NCBI RefSeq assembly: GCF_000717345.1
Contig: NZ_JNZA01000025.1
Location: forward strand, 1 to 64,000
From: Streptomyces lydicus
GTDB lineage: Bacteria > Actinomycetota > Actinomycetes > Streptomycetales > Streptomycetaceae
DNA: 64,000 nucleotides
Direction of reading: 5' to 3'
Shown here: one piece after another, positions 16,203 through 24,313 of the stretch
Position numbering within the stretch: the first letter of the stretch is position 1
Layout: each line of letters opens with the position of its first letter
The notes under the pieces: model-generated
Database searches by the model: none
What the model saw: the letters and a program-made list of their open reading frames with translations, nothing else
Told to the model about the DNA's origin: nothing
Translations under genes and position numbers: made by a program

Positions 16203-17375
16203 TCAATGCACCAGCGGCAGGGTTGCCATTTCGGCGACCGTCCAGGTCAGGGGGGCCAGGACGAGCAGGAGGGAGAGGGTGCGCAGGGCGGCGGCGCGGT
16301 GGAGGACCGAGGCGGAGGCGCCGAGGCGGCGGAGCGCGGCGGTGGTGTGGGCGCGCGCCGAACGGGATTCGAGGGCGGCGGTGAAAGCGCTGGCCGTGAC
16401 ACAGGCGAGGACGACCGCCGCGCCGATGGCGGTGAGCGGCCCGAACGGACGGGTGGGAGAAGCCTCGTAGACCTTGACCGCGGCGTAGGCGGCGGAGGCG
16501 ACCGCGCACAGGACGCCGAGCGGGCGGCCGAGGCGGTGCGACTCCTCCTGGAGGACGCGGCCGGACAGCAGCCGCAGCGCGCCGGGGCGGCCGGCGCAGA
16601 GCAGGCGGCCGCACAGATGGACCAGGCCGGGGCCGGCGAGGACGAGGCCGAAGGCGGACAGGGCCCAGCCGGCCAGGACGCCGGGCGGGCTGCCGATGAG
16701 CCGGCCGGGAAGGGGGAGCAGCCCGCCGGAGCCCGCCGTGCCGGGGCTGGTGTACGCCTCGATGGCCAGGCCCGCCGCGGCCAGCGCGATGCCCCACGGG
16801 AGGCCGGAGGGCGGGGCGGTCCTGGGGAGGCCCTCGTCGTCGGGGGAGCCGGCCTCGTTGCGGGGGCGGAGTGAGAAGGCGGTCGCGACGGCGGCGGTCA
16901 GCGGGACGAGCGCCAGCAGCATGAGGGCGCCGACGAGCGGCACGGGGTGGCCGGCGCCCAGCAGGTCGGAGTCGATGCCGAAGGGGGAGTCGCCGGCCGG
17001 GCCGCCGAGGTCGCCGCGCAGGCGGAGGAAGCCGAGCAGCGCGAGGAGGACGCCGAGGAAGCAGGTCAGGGCGGTGGAGGCGGTGGCCAGCAGGGTGAGG
17101 CGGAGGGGGCCGAGGCCGGCGGCGGTCATTCCGCGCTGGAGTCGGGCGGCGGGGTCCGTACGGGCCGTGGACACCGCGAACTGGGCGGTGGCGGCGAGCG
17201 GTGCGGCGCACCACAGCAGGCGCACCAGGGACTCGTCCGCCGCGGCGGGGTGGCCGGCGGCGTGACCGACGGTGGACAGCAGCAGGAAGCCGGTACCGGC
17301 CGCGGCGGCGGAGACGCCGAGGCGGCGCAGCAGGACGAGGGGGTGGGACCCGCGGGCTAGACGGAGAGCGAGCAC
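16203..17375 (-). CDS. FtsX-like ABC transporter permease
   Basis: Integral membrane protein, 390 aa, with several hydrophobic segments (for example LRRLGVSAAAAGTGFLLLST, VGALMLLALVPLTAAVATAF and a C-terminal ALRTLSLLLVLAPLTWTVAE). It partners the ATPase encoded directly upstream. The GTG at 17375 lies inside the 3' end of the ATPase gene (19-nt overlap) behind a GAGGAAAG site, indicating coupling. The order 'ATPase then one FtsX-type permease' resembles MacB/lipoprotein or antibiotic-efflux systems, but no substrate is indicated. Confidence 0.75.
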   Translation of the reverse strand: MLALRLARGSHPLVLLRRLGVSAAAAGTGFLLLSTVGHAAGHPAAADESLVRLLWCAAPLAATAQFAVSTARTDPAARLQRGMTAAGLGPLRLTLLATASTALTCFLGVLLALLGFLRLRGDLGGPAGDSPFGIDSDLLGAGHPVPLVGALMLLALVPLTAAVATAFSLRPRNEAGSPDDEGLPRTAPPSGLPWGIALAAAGLAIEAYTSPGTAGSGGLLPLPGRLIGSPPGVLAGWALSAFGLVLAGPGLVHLCGRLLCAGRPGALRLLSGRVLQEESHRLGRPLGVLCAVASAAYAAVKVYEASPTRPFGPLTAIGAAVVLACVTASAFTAALESRSARAHTTAALRRLGASASVLHRAAALRTLSLLLVLAPLTWTVAEMATLPLVH

Positions 17376-18097
17376 TCTGCCCTGCTTTCCTCGTCGGAGG
17401 CACCGGTGGTGACGGGCGCGGCGGTCGACGGGCGGCCGTCGAGCAGCGCGAGGGAGCGGTCGGCGAGTGTGGCGACGTCGGCGTCGTGGGTCGCCAGGAC
17501 CACGGTGATCTGGTGCGAACGGGCCGCGGTGGTCAGGGTGCGCAGCACCTGGGTGCCGTCGGCGTGGTGCAGCGGTGCGGTGGGCTCGTCGGCGAACAGC
17601 ACCTGGGGGGTGGTGGCGAGGGCGCGGGCGATGGCGACGCGCTGGCGCTGGGACTGGTCGAGCTGGCCGGGGCGGCGGCGGGCGCACATGCCGACGTCGA
17701 GGCGGTCCAGCCATTCGAGGGCGGTGTGCTTGGCCGAGCGGGCGCCGGTGCCGCGCAGCAGCAGCGGGAGCGCGGCGTTCTCCCAGGCGGAGAGTTCGCG
17801 GACGAGGTGCGGCTGGGTGTCGATCCAGCCGAACCGGTCCAGACGCAGCCGTTCGCGGCTGGGGGAGGAAAGGGTGTGTACGGGTGCGCTGTTGAACCAG
17901 ACCTCGCCCTCGGTGGGGACGAGTTGACCGGAGAGACATTTCAGGAGGGTCGTCTTGCCGCTGCCGCGCGGGCCGGTGACGGCGAGGATCTCGCCTTCGC
18001 GGACGCCGAGGGAGACTCCGGCGAGGGCGGTGGTGCCACCGAGCGTGTGGTGCAGGCCGCGGGCCCAGAGAACGTCGTTGTCAGGCGGGGCCACCAT
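17357..18097 (-). CDS. ABC transporter ATP-binding protein (degenerate signature motif)
   Basis: 246-aa ATPase of the lipoprotein/peptide-export type. Walker A is VTGPRGSGKTT and Walker B VLFADEPTAP, with a clear H-loop LATHDADV. The signature motif is degenerate: LDQSQRQRVAIARAL where LSGGQ is expected. The Q-loop region reads GWIDTQPHLVRELS. The ATG at 18097 is preceded by AGAGGTG; the earlier in-frame codon at 18154 has none. It is followed by its overlapping permease gene. Confidence 0.85.
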   Translation of the reverse strand: MVAPPDNDVLWARGLHHTLGGTTALAGVSLGVREGEILAVTGPRGSGKTTLLKCLSGQLVPTEGEVWFNSAPVHTLSSPSRERLRLDRFGWIDTQPHLVRELSAWENAALPLLLRGTGARSAKHTALEWLDRLDVGMCARRRPGQLDQSQRQRVAIARALATTPQVLFADEPTAPLHHADGTQVLRTLTTAARSHQITVVLATHDADVATLADRSLALLDGRPSTAAPVTTGASDEESRAECSLSV

Positions 18098-18220
18098 CTG
18101 CGCACCTCTTGATAGTTCGCGTCGACTCGTTCCCCCAAGCGGGTGAACGACCATGGAGGGTATCGGTCACTAGCACGGTAAGGACTGGTGACCCCCGGTA
18201 TTCGTGGCTTGGCAGCACAA

Positions 18221-18266
18221 CGGCCCAGATTCACTCGTATGGCTTGAAGTGAGTGAATCCGGGCCG
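18221..18266 (-). terminator. Large hairpin downstream of the class III aminotransferase gene
   Basis: CGGCCCAGATTCACTC (18221-18236) pairs with GAGTGAATCCGGGCCG (18251-18266) with one mismatch and a 14-nt loop. It lies 77 bp past the stop of the reverse-strand aminotransferase gene and before the ABC gene. The ATTCACTC/GAGTGAAT arms recur at 60825-60857, so a protein-binding role is also possible. Confidence 0.65.
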
Positions 18267-18342
18267 ATGGATGTTCAGTTGTGCCGCTGAGGCTGTAGGG
18301 CCGTCAGGAGCGCCTCGGTGAACCGGGACGCGGCCGCCTCGG

Positions 18343-19704
18343 TCAGAGCTTGGTCCACGCCTCGGTGAGGACCGTGCGCAGGATCTGCTCGATCTCGTCG
18401 AAGACCGACTGGTCGGCGATCAGCGGCGGGGCGAGCTGGATGACCGGGTCGCCACGGTCGTCGGCGCGGCAGTAGAGGCCGTTGTCGTACAGCGCCTTGG
18501 AGAGGAAGCCGTACAGGACGCGCTCGGTCTCCTCGTCGTTGAAGGACTCCTTGGTGGCCTTGTCCTTGACGAGCTCGATGCCGTAGAAGAAGCCGTTGCC
18601 GCGGACGTCGCCGACGATCGGCAGGTCGTGCAGCTTCTCCAGGGTGCTCTTGAAGGCGCCTTCGTTGTCGAGGACGTGCTTGTTGAGGCCCTCGCGCTCG
18701 AAGATGTCGAGGTTGGCGACGCCGACGGCCGCGGAGACCGGGTGGCCACCGAAGGTGTAGCCGTGCAGGAAGGTGTTGTCGCCCTTGTAGAACGGCTCCG
18801 CCAGGCGGTCGGAGATGATGCAGGCGCCGATCGGGGAGTAGCCCGAGGTCATGCCCTTGGCGCAGGTGATCATGTCCGGGACGTAGCCGAACTTGTCACA
18901 GGCGAAGGTCGTGCCCAGACGGCCGAAGGCGCAGATGACCTCGTCGGAGACGAGCAGTACGTCGTACTGGTCGCAGATCTCGCGGACGCGCTGGAAGTAG
19001 CCGGGCGGCGGCGGGAAGCAGCCACCGGCGTTCTGCACCGGCTCCAGGAAGACCGCGGCGACGGTCTCGGGGCCCTCGAAGAGGATCTGCTGCTCGATCT
19101 GGTCGGCGGCCCAGCGGCCGAACGCCTCGGGGTCGTCGCCGTGGATCGGGGCGCGGTAGATGTTGGTGTTCGGCACCTTGTGCGCGCCGGGGACCAGCGG
19201 CTCGAAGGGGGCCTTCAGGCCGGGCAGACCGGTGATGGACAGGGCGCCCTGCGGGGTGCCGTGGTAGGCCACCGCGCGGGATATCACCTTGTGCTTCATC
19301 GGCTTGCCGACGAGCTTGAAGTACTGCTTGGCCAGCTTCCAGGCGGTCTCGACGGCCTCGCCGCCACCGGTGGTGAAGAAGACCTTGTTGAGGTCGCCAG
19401 GGGCCTCGTTGGCCAGGCGCTCGGCAAGCTCCACAGCCTTGGGGTGGGCGTACGACCACACGGGGAAGAAGGCCAGCTCCTGCGCCTGCTTGTAGGCGGT
19501 CTCGGCGAGCTCGACCCGCCCGTGGCCGGCGTTGACCACAAAGAGGCCGGCAAGGCCGTCGATGTAGCGCTTGCCCTTGTCGTCGTAGATGTTGGTGCCC
19601 TCACCGCGCACGATCGTCGGCACGGGGGCGTTCTCGTACGACGACATGCGGGTGAAGTGCATCCACAGGTGGTCGTATGCCGTCTTGGAGAGGTCCTGGC
19701 TCAT
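18343..19704 (-). CDS. Class III aminotransferase, probably polyamine (putrescine)-pyruvate type
   Basis: PLP-dependent omega-aminotransferase, 453 aa. It probably moves an amino group from a polyamine or related omega-amine to pyruvate, giving an aminoaldehyde. The PLP-binding Lys lies in TCAKGMTSGYSPIGA, preceded by the cofactor Asp in LLVSDEVICAFGR. FFTTGGGEAVETAWKLA and HGYTFGGHPVSAAVG match the putrescine/taurine-pyruvate subgroup (SpuC-like). It is transcribed with the Lrp/AsnC gene, whose stop is 2 nt upstream. Aldehyde dehydrogenase and PotD genes on the other side of that regulator support polyamine catabolism. Substrate is inferred, not shown. Confidence 0.85.
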   Translation of the reverse strand: MSQDLSKTAYDHLWMHFTRMSSYENAPVPTIVRGEGTNIYDDKGKRYIDGLAGLFVVNAGHGRVELAETAYKQAQELAFFPVWSYAHPKAVELAERLANEAPGDLNKVFFTTGGGEAVETAWKLAKQYFKLVGKPMKHKVISRAVAYHGTPQGALSITGLPGLKAPFEPLVPGAHKVPNTNIYRAPIHGDDPEAFGRWAADQIEQQILFEGPETVAAVFLEPVQNAGGCFPPPPGYFQRVREICDQYDVLLVSDEVICAFGRLGTTFACDKFGYVPDMITCAKGMTSGYSPIGACIISDRLAEPFYKGDNTFLHGYTFGGHPVSAAVGVANLDIFEREGLNKHVLDNEGAFKSTLEKLHDLPIVGDVRGNGFFYGIELVKDKATKESFNDEETERVLYGFLSKALYDNGLYCRADDRGDPVIQLAPPLIADQSVFDEIEQILRTVLTEAWTKL

Positions 19705-19706
19705 TG

Positions 19707-20189
19707 CTATCTCGTTCCCCAGGTGTAGGTCTGCTTCCGGAGCTTGAGGTAGACGAAGCTCTCGGTGGTCCGGACGCCGGGAAGCGTGCGGATCCGCTTG
19801 TTGATCATTTCCAGAAGGTGGTCGTCGTCCTCGCAGACGATCTCGATGATGAGATCGAAGGAGCCTGCCGTCATGACGACGTACTCGACTTCTTCCATGG
19901 TCGTCAGGGCGTCGGCCACGGGGTCGAGGTCACCCTCGACGTTGATGCCGACCATTGCCTGCCGACGGAAACCGACCGTGAGGGGGTCGGTGACCGCGAC
20001 GATCTGCATCACGCCTTGGTCGAGCAGTTTCTGTACGCGCTGCCGCACCGCCGCCTCGGACAGGCCCACGGCCTTGCCGATCGCGGCGTACGGACGGCGC
20101 CCGTCCTCCTGGAGCTGCTCGATGATCGCCAGGGAGACGGAGTCGATCGTCGGAGTGCCGTTTCTGTCACGAGTGGCCACGTCCCTCAC
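19707..20189 (-). CDS. Lrp/AsnC-family regulator of the polyamine block
   Basis: 160-aa regulator with an N-terminal HTH (YAAIGKAVGLSEAAVRQRVQ) and a C-terminal RAM/AsnC ligand domain (VGINVEGDLDPVADALTTM, then GSFDLIIEIVCEDDDHLLEM). The start is GTG 20189, with a second GTG three codons in. It lies 2 nt upstream of the aminotransferase gene and diverges from ALDH1. From memory, the regulator at the equivalent place in S. coelicolor (SCO5656, EpuRI) has been reported to control polyamine-utilisation genes; this gene is a likely orthologue but that rests on position. Confidence 0.9.
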   Translation of the reverse strand: MRDVATRDRNGTPTIDSVSLAIIEQLQEDGRRPYAAIGKAVGLSEAAVRQRVQKLLDQGVMQIVAVTDPLTVGFRRQAMVGINVEGDLDPVADALTTMEEVEYVVMTAGSFDLIIEIVCEDDDHLLEMINKRIRTLPGVRTTESFVYLKLRKQTYTWGTR

Positions 20190-20219
20190 TGTGCACGAGC
20201 CTCGTCAGTCTTGCAACCC

Positions 20220-20317
20220 CGAATCGATGAAATTAGTCGTGTCGAGGTCTAAAAATCACTGATTCCGTTGTCTCCGAGTGGCGGGTGTGTTGAAAACGTG
20301 GGTTCCGCGGCTAGGGT
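20220..20317. promoter_or_regulatory. Divergent control region of Lrp and ALDH1 genes
   Basis: An AT-rich island (about 20220-20270) contains TGATTCCGTTG at 20260-20270, the exact complement of CAACGGAATCA at 25008-25018 upstream of ALDH2. A good promoter for ALDH1 follows: TTGAAA (20290-20295), 16-nt spacer, TAGGGT (20312-20317). The island is the likely regulator-binding site. Confidence 0.6.
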
Positions 20318-20358
20318 GGAGGCAAACCACCGGACATCTGACTGAAGGGGGCGCCACA

Positions 20359-21813
20359 GTGACCACCGCACTGCGTCGTCTGCGCAACTACATCGACGGG
20401 GAGTTCCGGGACGCCGCCGACGGGCGGACCACGGAGGTGGTCAACCCGGCCACGGGCGAGGCGTACGCCACCGCCCCTCTCTCGGGCGCCGCGGACGTCG
20501 ACGCGGCGATGGCTGCCGCCGAGGCAGCCTTCCCCGCCTGGCGTGACCTGGTACCGGCCGAGCGCCAGAAGGTCCTGCTCAAGATCGCCGACCGCTTCGA
20601 GGAGCGCGCCGAGGAACTGATCGCCGCCGAGTCCGAGAACTGCGGCAAGCCGATCGCGCTCGTACGCTCCGAGGAAATCCCGCCGATGGTGGACCAGATC
20701 CGCTTCTTCGCGGGCGCCGCCCGGATGCTGGAGGGGCGCTCGGCCGGCGAGTACATGGCCGGCTTCACCTCGATCATCCGCCGCGAGCCGGTCGGCGTCT
20801 GCGCCCAGGTCGCGCCGTGGAACTACCCGATGATGATGGCCGTCTGGAAGTTCGCCCCGGCGCTGGCCGCGGGCAACACCGTCGTCATCAAGCCCTCCGA
20901 CACCACGCCGGCCTCCACGGTGCTGATCGCCGACATCATCGGCAGCGTGCTGGACGAGCTCGGCCACTCCCGCGGCGTCTTCAACGTCATCTGCGGTGAC
21001 CGCGAGACCGGCCGCCTGATGGTCGAGCACAAGGTCCCGGCGATGGCCTCCATCACCGGCTCGGTGCGCGCCGGCATGCAGGTCGCCGAGTCCGCGTCCA
21101 AGGACCTCAAGCGGGTCCACCTGGAGCTGGGCGGCAAGGCGCCGGTCGTGGTCTTCGAGGACACCGACATCGCCAAGGCCGTCGAGGACATCTCGGTCGC
21201 CGGCTACTTCAACGCCGGCCAGGACTGTACGGCCGCGACCCGGGTGCTCGTCCAGGACTCCATCCACGACGAGTTCGTCGCCGCGCTGGCCAAGGCCGCG
21301 TCGGAGACCAAGACCGGCGCGGTCGACGACGAGGACGTCCTCTACGGGCCGCTGAACAACGCCAACCAGCTCAAGCAGGTCAAGGGCTTCATCGAGCGGC
21401 TGCCCGCGCACGCCAAGATCGAGGCGGGCGGCGAGCAGGTCGGCGACAAGGGCTACTTCTTCGCCCCGACCGTCGTCTCCGGCCTCAAGCAGGACGACGA
21501 GATCGTCCAGCAGGAGGTATTCGGCCCGGTCATCACCGTCCAGTCCTTCTCCGACGAGAAGCAGGCCGTGGAGTGGGCCAACGGCGTCGAGTACGCGCTG
21601 GCGTCCTCGGTGTGGACCAAGGACCACGCCCGCGCCATGCGGATGTCCAAGACCCTCGACTTCGGCTGCGTGTGGATCAACACCCACATCCCGCTGGTCG
21701 CCGAGATGCCGCACGGCGGCTTCAAGAAGTCCGGTTACGGCAAGGACCTCTCCGCCTACGGCTTCGACGACTACACCCGCATCAAGCACGTGATGACCTC
21801 GCTGGACGGCTGA
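20359..21813 (+). CDS. Aldehyde dehydrogenase (gamma-aminobutyraldehyde dehydrogenase-like), copy 1
   Basis: NAD(P)-dependent dehydrogenase that probably oxidises 4-aminobutanal or its gamma-glutamyl form to GABA; 484 aa. Standard ALDH landmarks: cofactor-site APWNYPMMMAVWKFAPALAA, general-base Glu in HLELGGKAP, and catalytic Cys290 in NAGQDCTAATR, the AGQDC form found in PatD/PuuC-type enzymes. The GTG at 20359 has GAAGGGGG nine bases upstream; the in-frame codon at 20278 lies upstream of the promoter. It diverges from the Lrp gene. A PotD lipoprotein gene follows after two hairpins, a pairing repeated at 25124-27993. Confidence 0.92.
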   Translation: MTTALRRLRNYIDGEFRDAADGRTTEVVNPATGEAYATAPLSGAADVDAAMAAAEAAFPAWRDLVPAERQKVLLKIADRFEERAEELIAAESENCGKPIALVRSEEIPPMVDQIRFFAGAARMLEGRSAGEYMAGFTSIIRREPVGVCAQVAPWNYPMMMAVWKFAPALAAGNTVVIKPSDTTPASTVLIADIIGSVLDELGHSRGVFNVICGDRETGRLMVEHKVPAMASITGSVRAGMQVAESASKDLKRVHLELGGKAPVVVFEDTDIAKAVEDISVAGYFNAGQDCTAATRVLVQDSIHDEFVAALAKAASETKTGAVDDEDVLYGPLNNANQLKQVKGFIERLPAHAKIEAGGEQVGDKGYFFAPTVVSGLKQDDEIVQQEVFGPVITVQSFSDEKQAVEWANGVEYALASSVWTKDHARAMRMSKTLDFGCVWINTHIPLVAEMPHGGFKKSGYGKDLSAYGFDDYTRIKHVMTSLDG

Positions 21814-21856
21814 GCCGGCCGCGCGGCCGGACCGGCCGATCCGGGGGATCCCCACC

Positions 21857-21943
21857 GTCGAGCGGCACGGAACGCTCGACACACCGTCGCGGGCGGAGGC
21901 CCGGCAACTGACGCTCTGTCGCTTGCCGCCTCCGCCCGCGACG
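21857..21943 (+). terminator. Tandem hairpins between ALDH1 and PotD1
   Basis: First stem: GTCGAGCG (21857-21864) with CGCTCGAC (21873-21880). Second stem: CGTCGCGGGCGGAGGC (21885-21900) with GCCTCCGCCCGCGACG (21928-21943), 16 perfect pairs continued inside by GGCAA/TTGCC. The second ends 16 nt before the potD1 ATG, so it would terminate ALDH1 transcripts or sharply reduce potD1 expression. Confidence 0.8.
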
Positions 21944-21959
21944 CGTGAGAGTGCTCGCC

Positions 21960-23141
21960 ATGGCTGATCTTTCGCGGCGTGCGCTGCTCCGGGGTGTGGG
22001 CGGAATGGGTGTGACGGGGGCGCTGGCCGCCATGACGGGGTGCGGGGTGCCGCCGGCGTACGTCGAGGCGGCCGACCGCGGCAGCCCGGACCGATCGGCA
22101 CGGGACCACAGGCTCGTCTTCGCCAACTGGCCGCTCTACATAGACGTCGACGACCACGACAAGCAGCGCCGTCCCACCCTCGACGCGTTCCAGCGGCGCA
22201 CCGGGATCTCGGTGACGTACACCGAGGAGATCAACGACAACGACGAGTTCTTCGGCAAGGTCAGCCCGGCGCTGATGAACCACCAGAGCACCGGCCGGGA
22301 CCTGATCGTCATCAGCGACTGGATGTGCGCCCGGTTCGTCCGGCTGGGCTGGGTGCAGGAGATGGACCGCGCCGCCCAGCCGCACGTCGCCAAGTACCTC
22401 GACCCGCTGCTGCGCACCCCGCACTTCGACCCCGGCCGCAGGCACTCCGTGCCCTGGCAGTCCGGGATCACCGGCATCGCCTACAACCGCAGGAAGCTCG
22501 GCCGGGAGATCAAGCACACCTCGGACCTGTGGAAGGCCGATCTGCGCGGCCGGGTCACCCTGCTGTCCGGTCTCGACGAGGCGTTCGCCCTGCTCATGCA
22601 GGGCAACGGGGCCGACATCACCCGGTGGACCGCGGACGACTTCCACCGGATGACCGACCAGATCCGCGGGCTCGTGCGAAAGGGCCACATCCGGCGCTTC
22701 ACCGGCAACGACTACATCAAGGACCTGGACTCCGGGGACGTGCTCGCCGCGCAGGCGTACTCGGGCGATGTGATCCAGCTCCAGGCGGACAACCCGGACA
22801 TCGAGTTCGTCGTGCCGCAGGAGGGCGCCGAGCTGTGGGCGGAGAGCCTGATGATCCCCAACCTCGCCGACCACAAGCGCGACGCCGAGCGGCTCATCGA
22901 CTACTACTACGAGCCGGCGGTCGCCGCCGAGCTGGCCGCCTGGGTCAACTACGTCTGCCCCGTGCCGGCCGCGCGGGACGTCCTGGCCTCCTCCAAGGAC
23001 AAGGAACGCGCCGCGCTCGCCGAGGACCCGCTGATCTTCCCCGACGACGCGATGCGCAGGCGACTGGCCATCGCCCGCGACATCACCTCCAAGGAGCGCA
23101 TCGAGTTCGCGAAGGAGTGGAACGCCATCGTGGGGCTGTAG
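21960..23141 (+). CDS. potD: Spermidine/putrescine-binding lipoprotein PotD, copy 1
   Basis: Extracytoplasmic polyamine-binding protein, 393 aa. The N-terminus has a Tat-like twin Arg (LSRRALLRGVGG) and a lipobox ending MTGC, so it is probably an exported lipoprotein. Core PotD-type segments: LVFANWPLYIDVD, YTEEINDNDEFFGKV, GRDLIVISDWMCAR, RRFTGNDYIKDLDSGD and AERLIDYYYEP. The ATG at 21960 follows GAGAG; a GTG at 21945 is in the hairpin arm. No permease gene follows, so it probably shares the PotABC encoded at 28049-30995. Its TAG stop lies in a 9-bp tandem repeat. Confidence 0.88.
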   Translation: MADLSRRALLRGVGGMGVTGALAAMTGCGVPPAYVEAADRGSPDRSARDHRLVFANWPLYIDVDDHDKQRRPTLDAFQRRTGISVTYTEEINDNDEFFGKVSPALMNHQSTGRDLIVISDWMCARFVRLGWVQEMDRAAQPHVAKYLDPLLRTPHFDPGRRHSVPWQSGITGIAYNRRKLGREIKHTSDLWKADLRGRVTLLSGLDEAFALLMQGNGADITRWTADDFHRMTDQIRGLVRKGHIRRFTGNDYIKDLDSGDVLAAQAYSGDVIQLQADNPDIEFVVPQEGAELWAESLMIPNLADHKRDAERLIDYYYEPAVAAELAAWVNYVCPVPAARDVLASSKDKERAALAEDPLIFPDDAMRRRLAIARDITSKERIEFAKEWNAIVGL

Positions 23142-23197
23142 CCGCTGTAGCCGCTGTAGCCGCTGTAGCCGCTGTGGCTGCTGTGCCCGCTGTGGCC
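23135..23197. repeat. 9-bp tandem repeat across the potD1 stop codon
   Basis: Seven units: four perfect GCTGTAGCC (23135-23170), then GCTGTGGCT, GCTGTGCCC and GCTGTGGCC. The first unit contains the potD1 stop. It resembles a slippage-prone minisatellite. Confidence 0.9.
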
Positions 23198-23225
23198 GAT
23201 GGCGCCGCTTTCCGCGGGCGGGGGG

Positions 23226-24248
23226 TCAGCCGCGCCAGGACGCCGTGTACGTGTCGATCTCGGCGGACAGCCGGGTCTTCGCGGCGGCGTCCATGAAGGA
23301 GGCCGCGACGGCGTTCTTGGCCAGGGCGGCGAGCCCGGTGGTGTCCAGGTCCAGCAGGCGGGCGGCGACGCCGTACTCGGTGTTGAGGTCCGTGCCGAAC
23401 ATCGGGGGGTCGTCGCTGTTGATGGTGACCAGGACACCCGCGTCGACCATCTCCTTGACCGGGTGCTCCTCCATGGTGCGCACCGCGCGGGTGGCGATGT
23501 TGGAGGTGGGGCAGACCTCCAGCGGGATGCGGTGCTCGGCGAGGTGGGCCAGCAGCTTCGGGTCCTGGGTGGCGCTGGTGCCGTGGCCGATGCGCTCGGC
23601 GCGCAGATCGTTCAGCGCGTCCCAGATCGTGCCGGGGCCGGTGGTCTCGCCGGCGTGCGGCACGGAGTGCAGCCCGGCGGCGAGGGCGCGGTCGAAGTAC
23701 GGCTTGAACTGCGGCCGCGGGACGCCGATCTCGGGGCCGCCGAGCCCGAACGAGACCAGGCCCTCGGGCTGCAGGTCGCACGCGATGCGGGCGGTCTCCT
23801 CGGCGGCCTCCAGGCCGGCCTCGCCGGGGATGTCGAAGCACCAGCGCAGCACCACGCCCAGCTCGGCCTCCGCCGCCTTGCGGGCGTCCTCGATGGCCTC
23901 GACGAACGCGGCGTCGGGGATGCCGCGGCGGGTGGAGCTGTAGGGCGTGATCGTCAGCTCGGCGTAGCGGATCTGCTGGCGGGCCATGTCCCGGGCGACC
24001 TCGTACGTCAGCAGCCGGACGTCCTCGGCGTCGCGGATCAGGTCCACGACGGAGAGGTAGACCTCGATGAAGTGCGCGAAGTCGCGGAAGGTGAAGTAGT
24101 CGGCCAGCGCCTCGGGGTCCGTGGGCACGGTCGAGTCGGGGTGCCGGGCGGCGAGTTCGGAGACGATGCGCGGCGAGGCCGATCCGACGTGGTGGACGTG
24201 CAGCTCCGCCTTGGGCAGGCCCGCGATGAAGGCATCGAGATCGGACAA
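23226..24248 (-). CDS. Adenosine deaminase family enzyme, possibly aminodeoxyfutalosine deaminase
   Basis: Zinc-dependent purine-nucleoside deaminase fold, 340 aa. Metal and catalytic motifs: ELHVHHVGS (HxH), VPHAGETTGP (His and the proton-shuttling Glu), RIGHGTSA and NSDDPPMF (metal Asp). From memory this protein closely resembles S. coelicolor SCO5662, described as a 6-aminodeoxyfutalosine deaminase of the futalosine menaquinone pathway; plain adenosine deaminase is the alternative. The start is a TTG at 24248 with a strong AGGAGGAAG seven bases upstream, and no ATG/GTG fits better. Its place inside the polyamine block looks incidental. It is downstream of, and perhaps co-transcribed with, the NADAR gene. 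Confidence 0.85.
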   Translation of the reverse strand: MSDLDAFIAGLPKAELHVHHVGSASPRIVSELAARHPDSTVPTDPEALADYFTFRDFAHFIEVYLSVVDLIRDAEDVRLLTYEVARDMARQQIRYAELTITPYSSTRRGIPDAAFVEAIEDARKAAEAELGVVLRWCFDIPGEAGLEAAEETARIACDLQPEGLVSFGLGGPEIGVPRPQFKPYFDRALAAGLHSVPHAGETTGPGTIWDALNDLRAERIGHGTSATQDPKLLAHLAEHRIPLEVCPTSNIATRAVRTMEEHPVKEMVDAGVLVTINSDDPPMFGTDLNTEYGVAARLLDLDTTGLAALAKNAVAASFMDAAAKTRLSAEIDTYTASWRG

Positions 24249-24313
24249 CGCTTCCTCCTGGTCGAAGAGCGCGCCACGGTGCGCGGCACGGCCTGGTCAT
24301 GCTATGCGGGTCG

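Noticed and set aside
23135..23197. Possible CRISPR array
   Set aside because: Units are 9 bp with no spacers: a simple tandem repeat.
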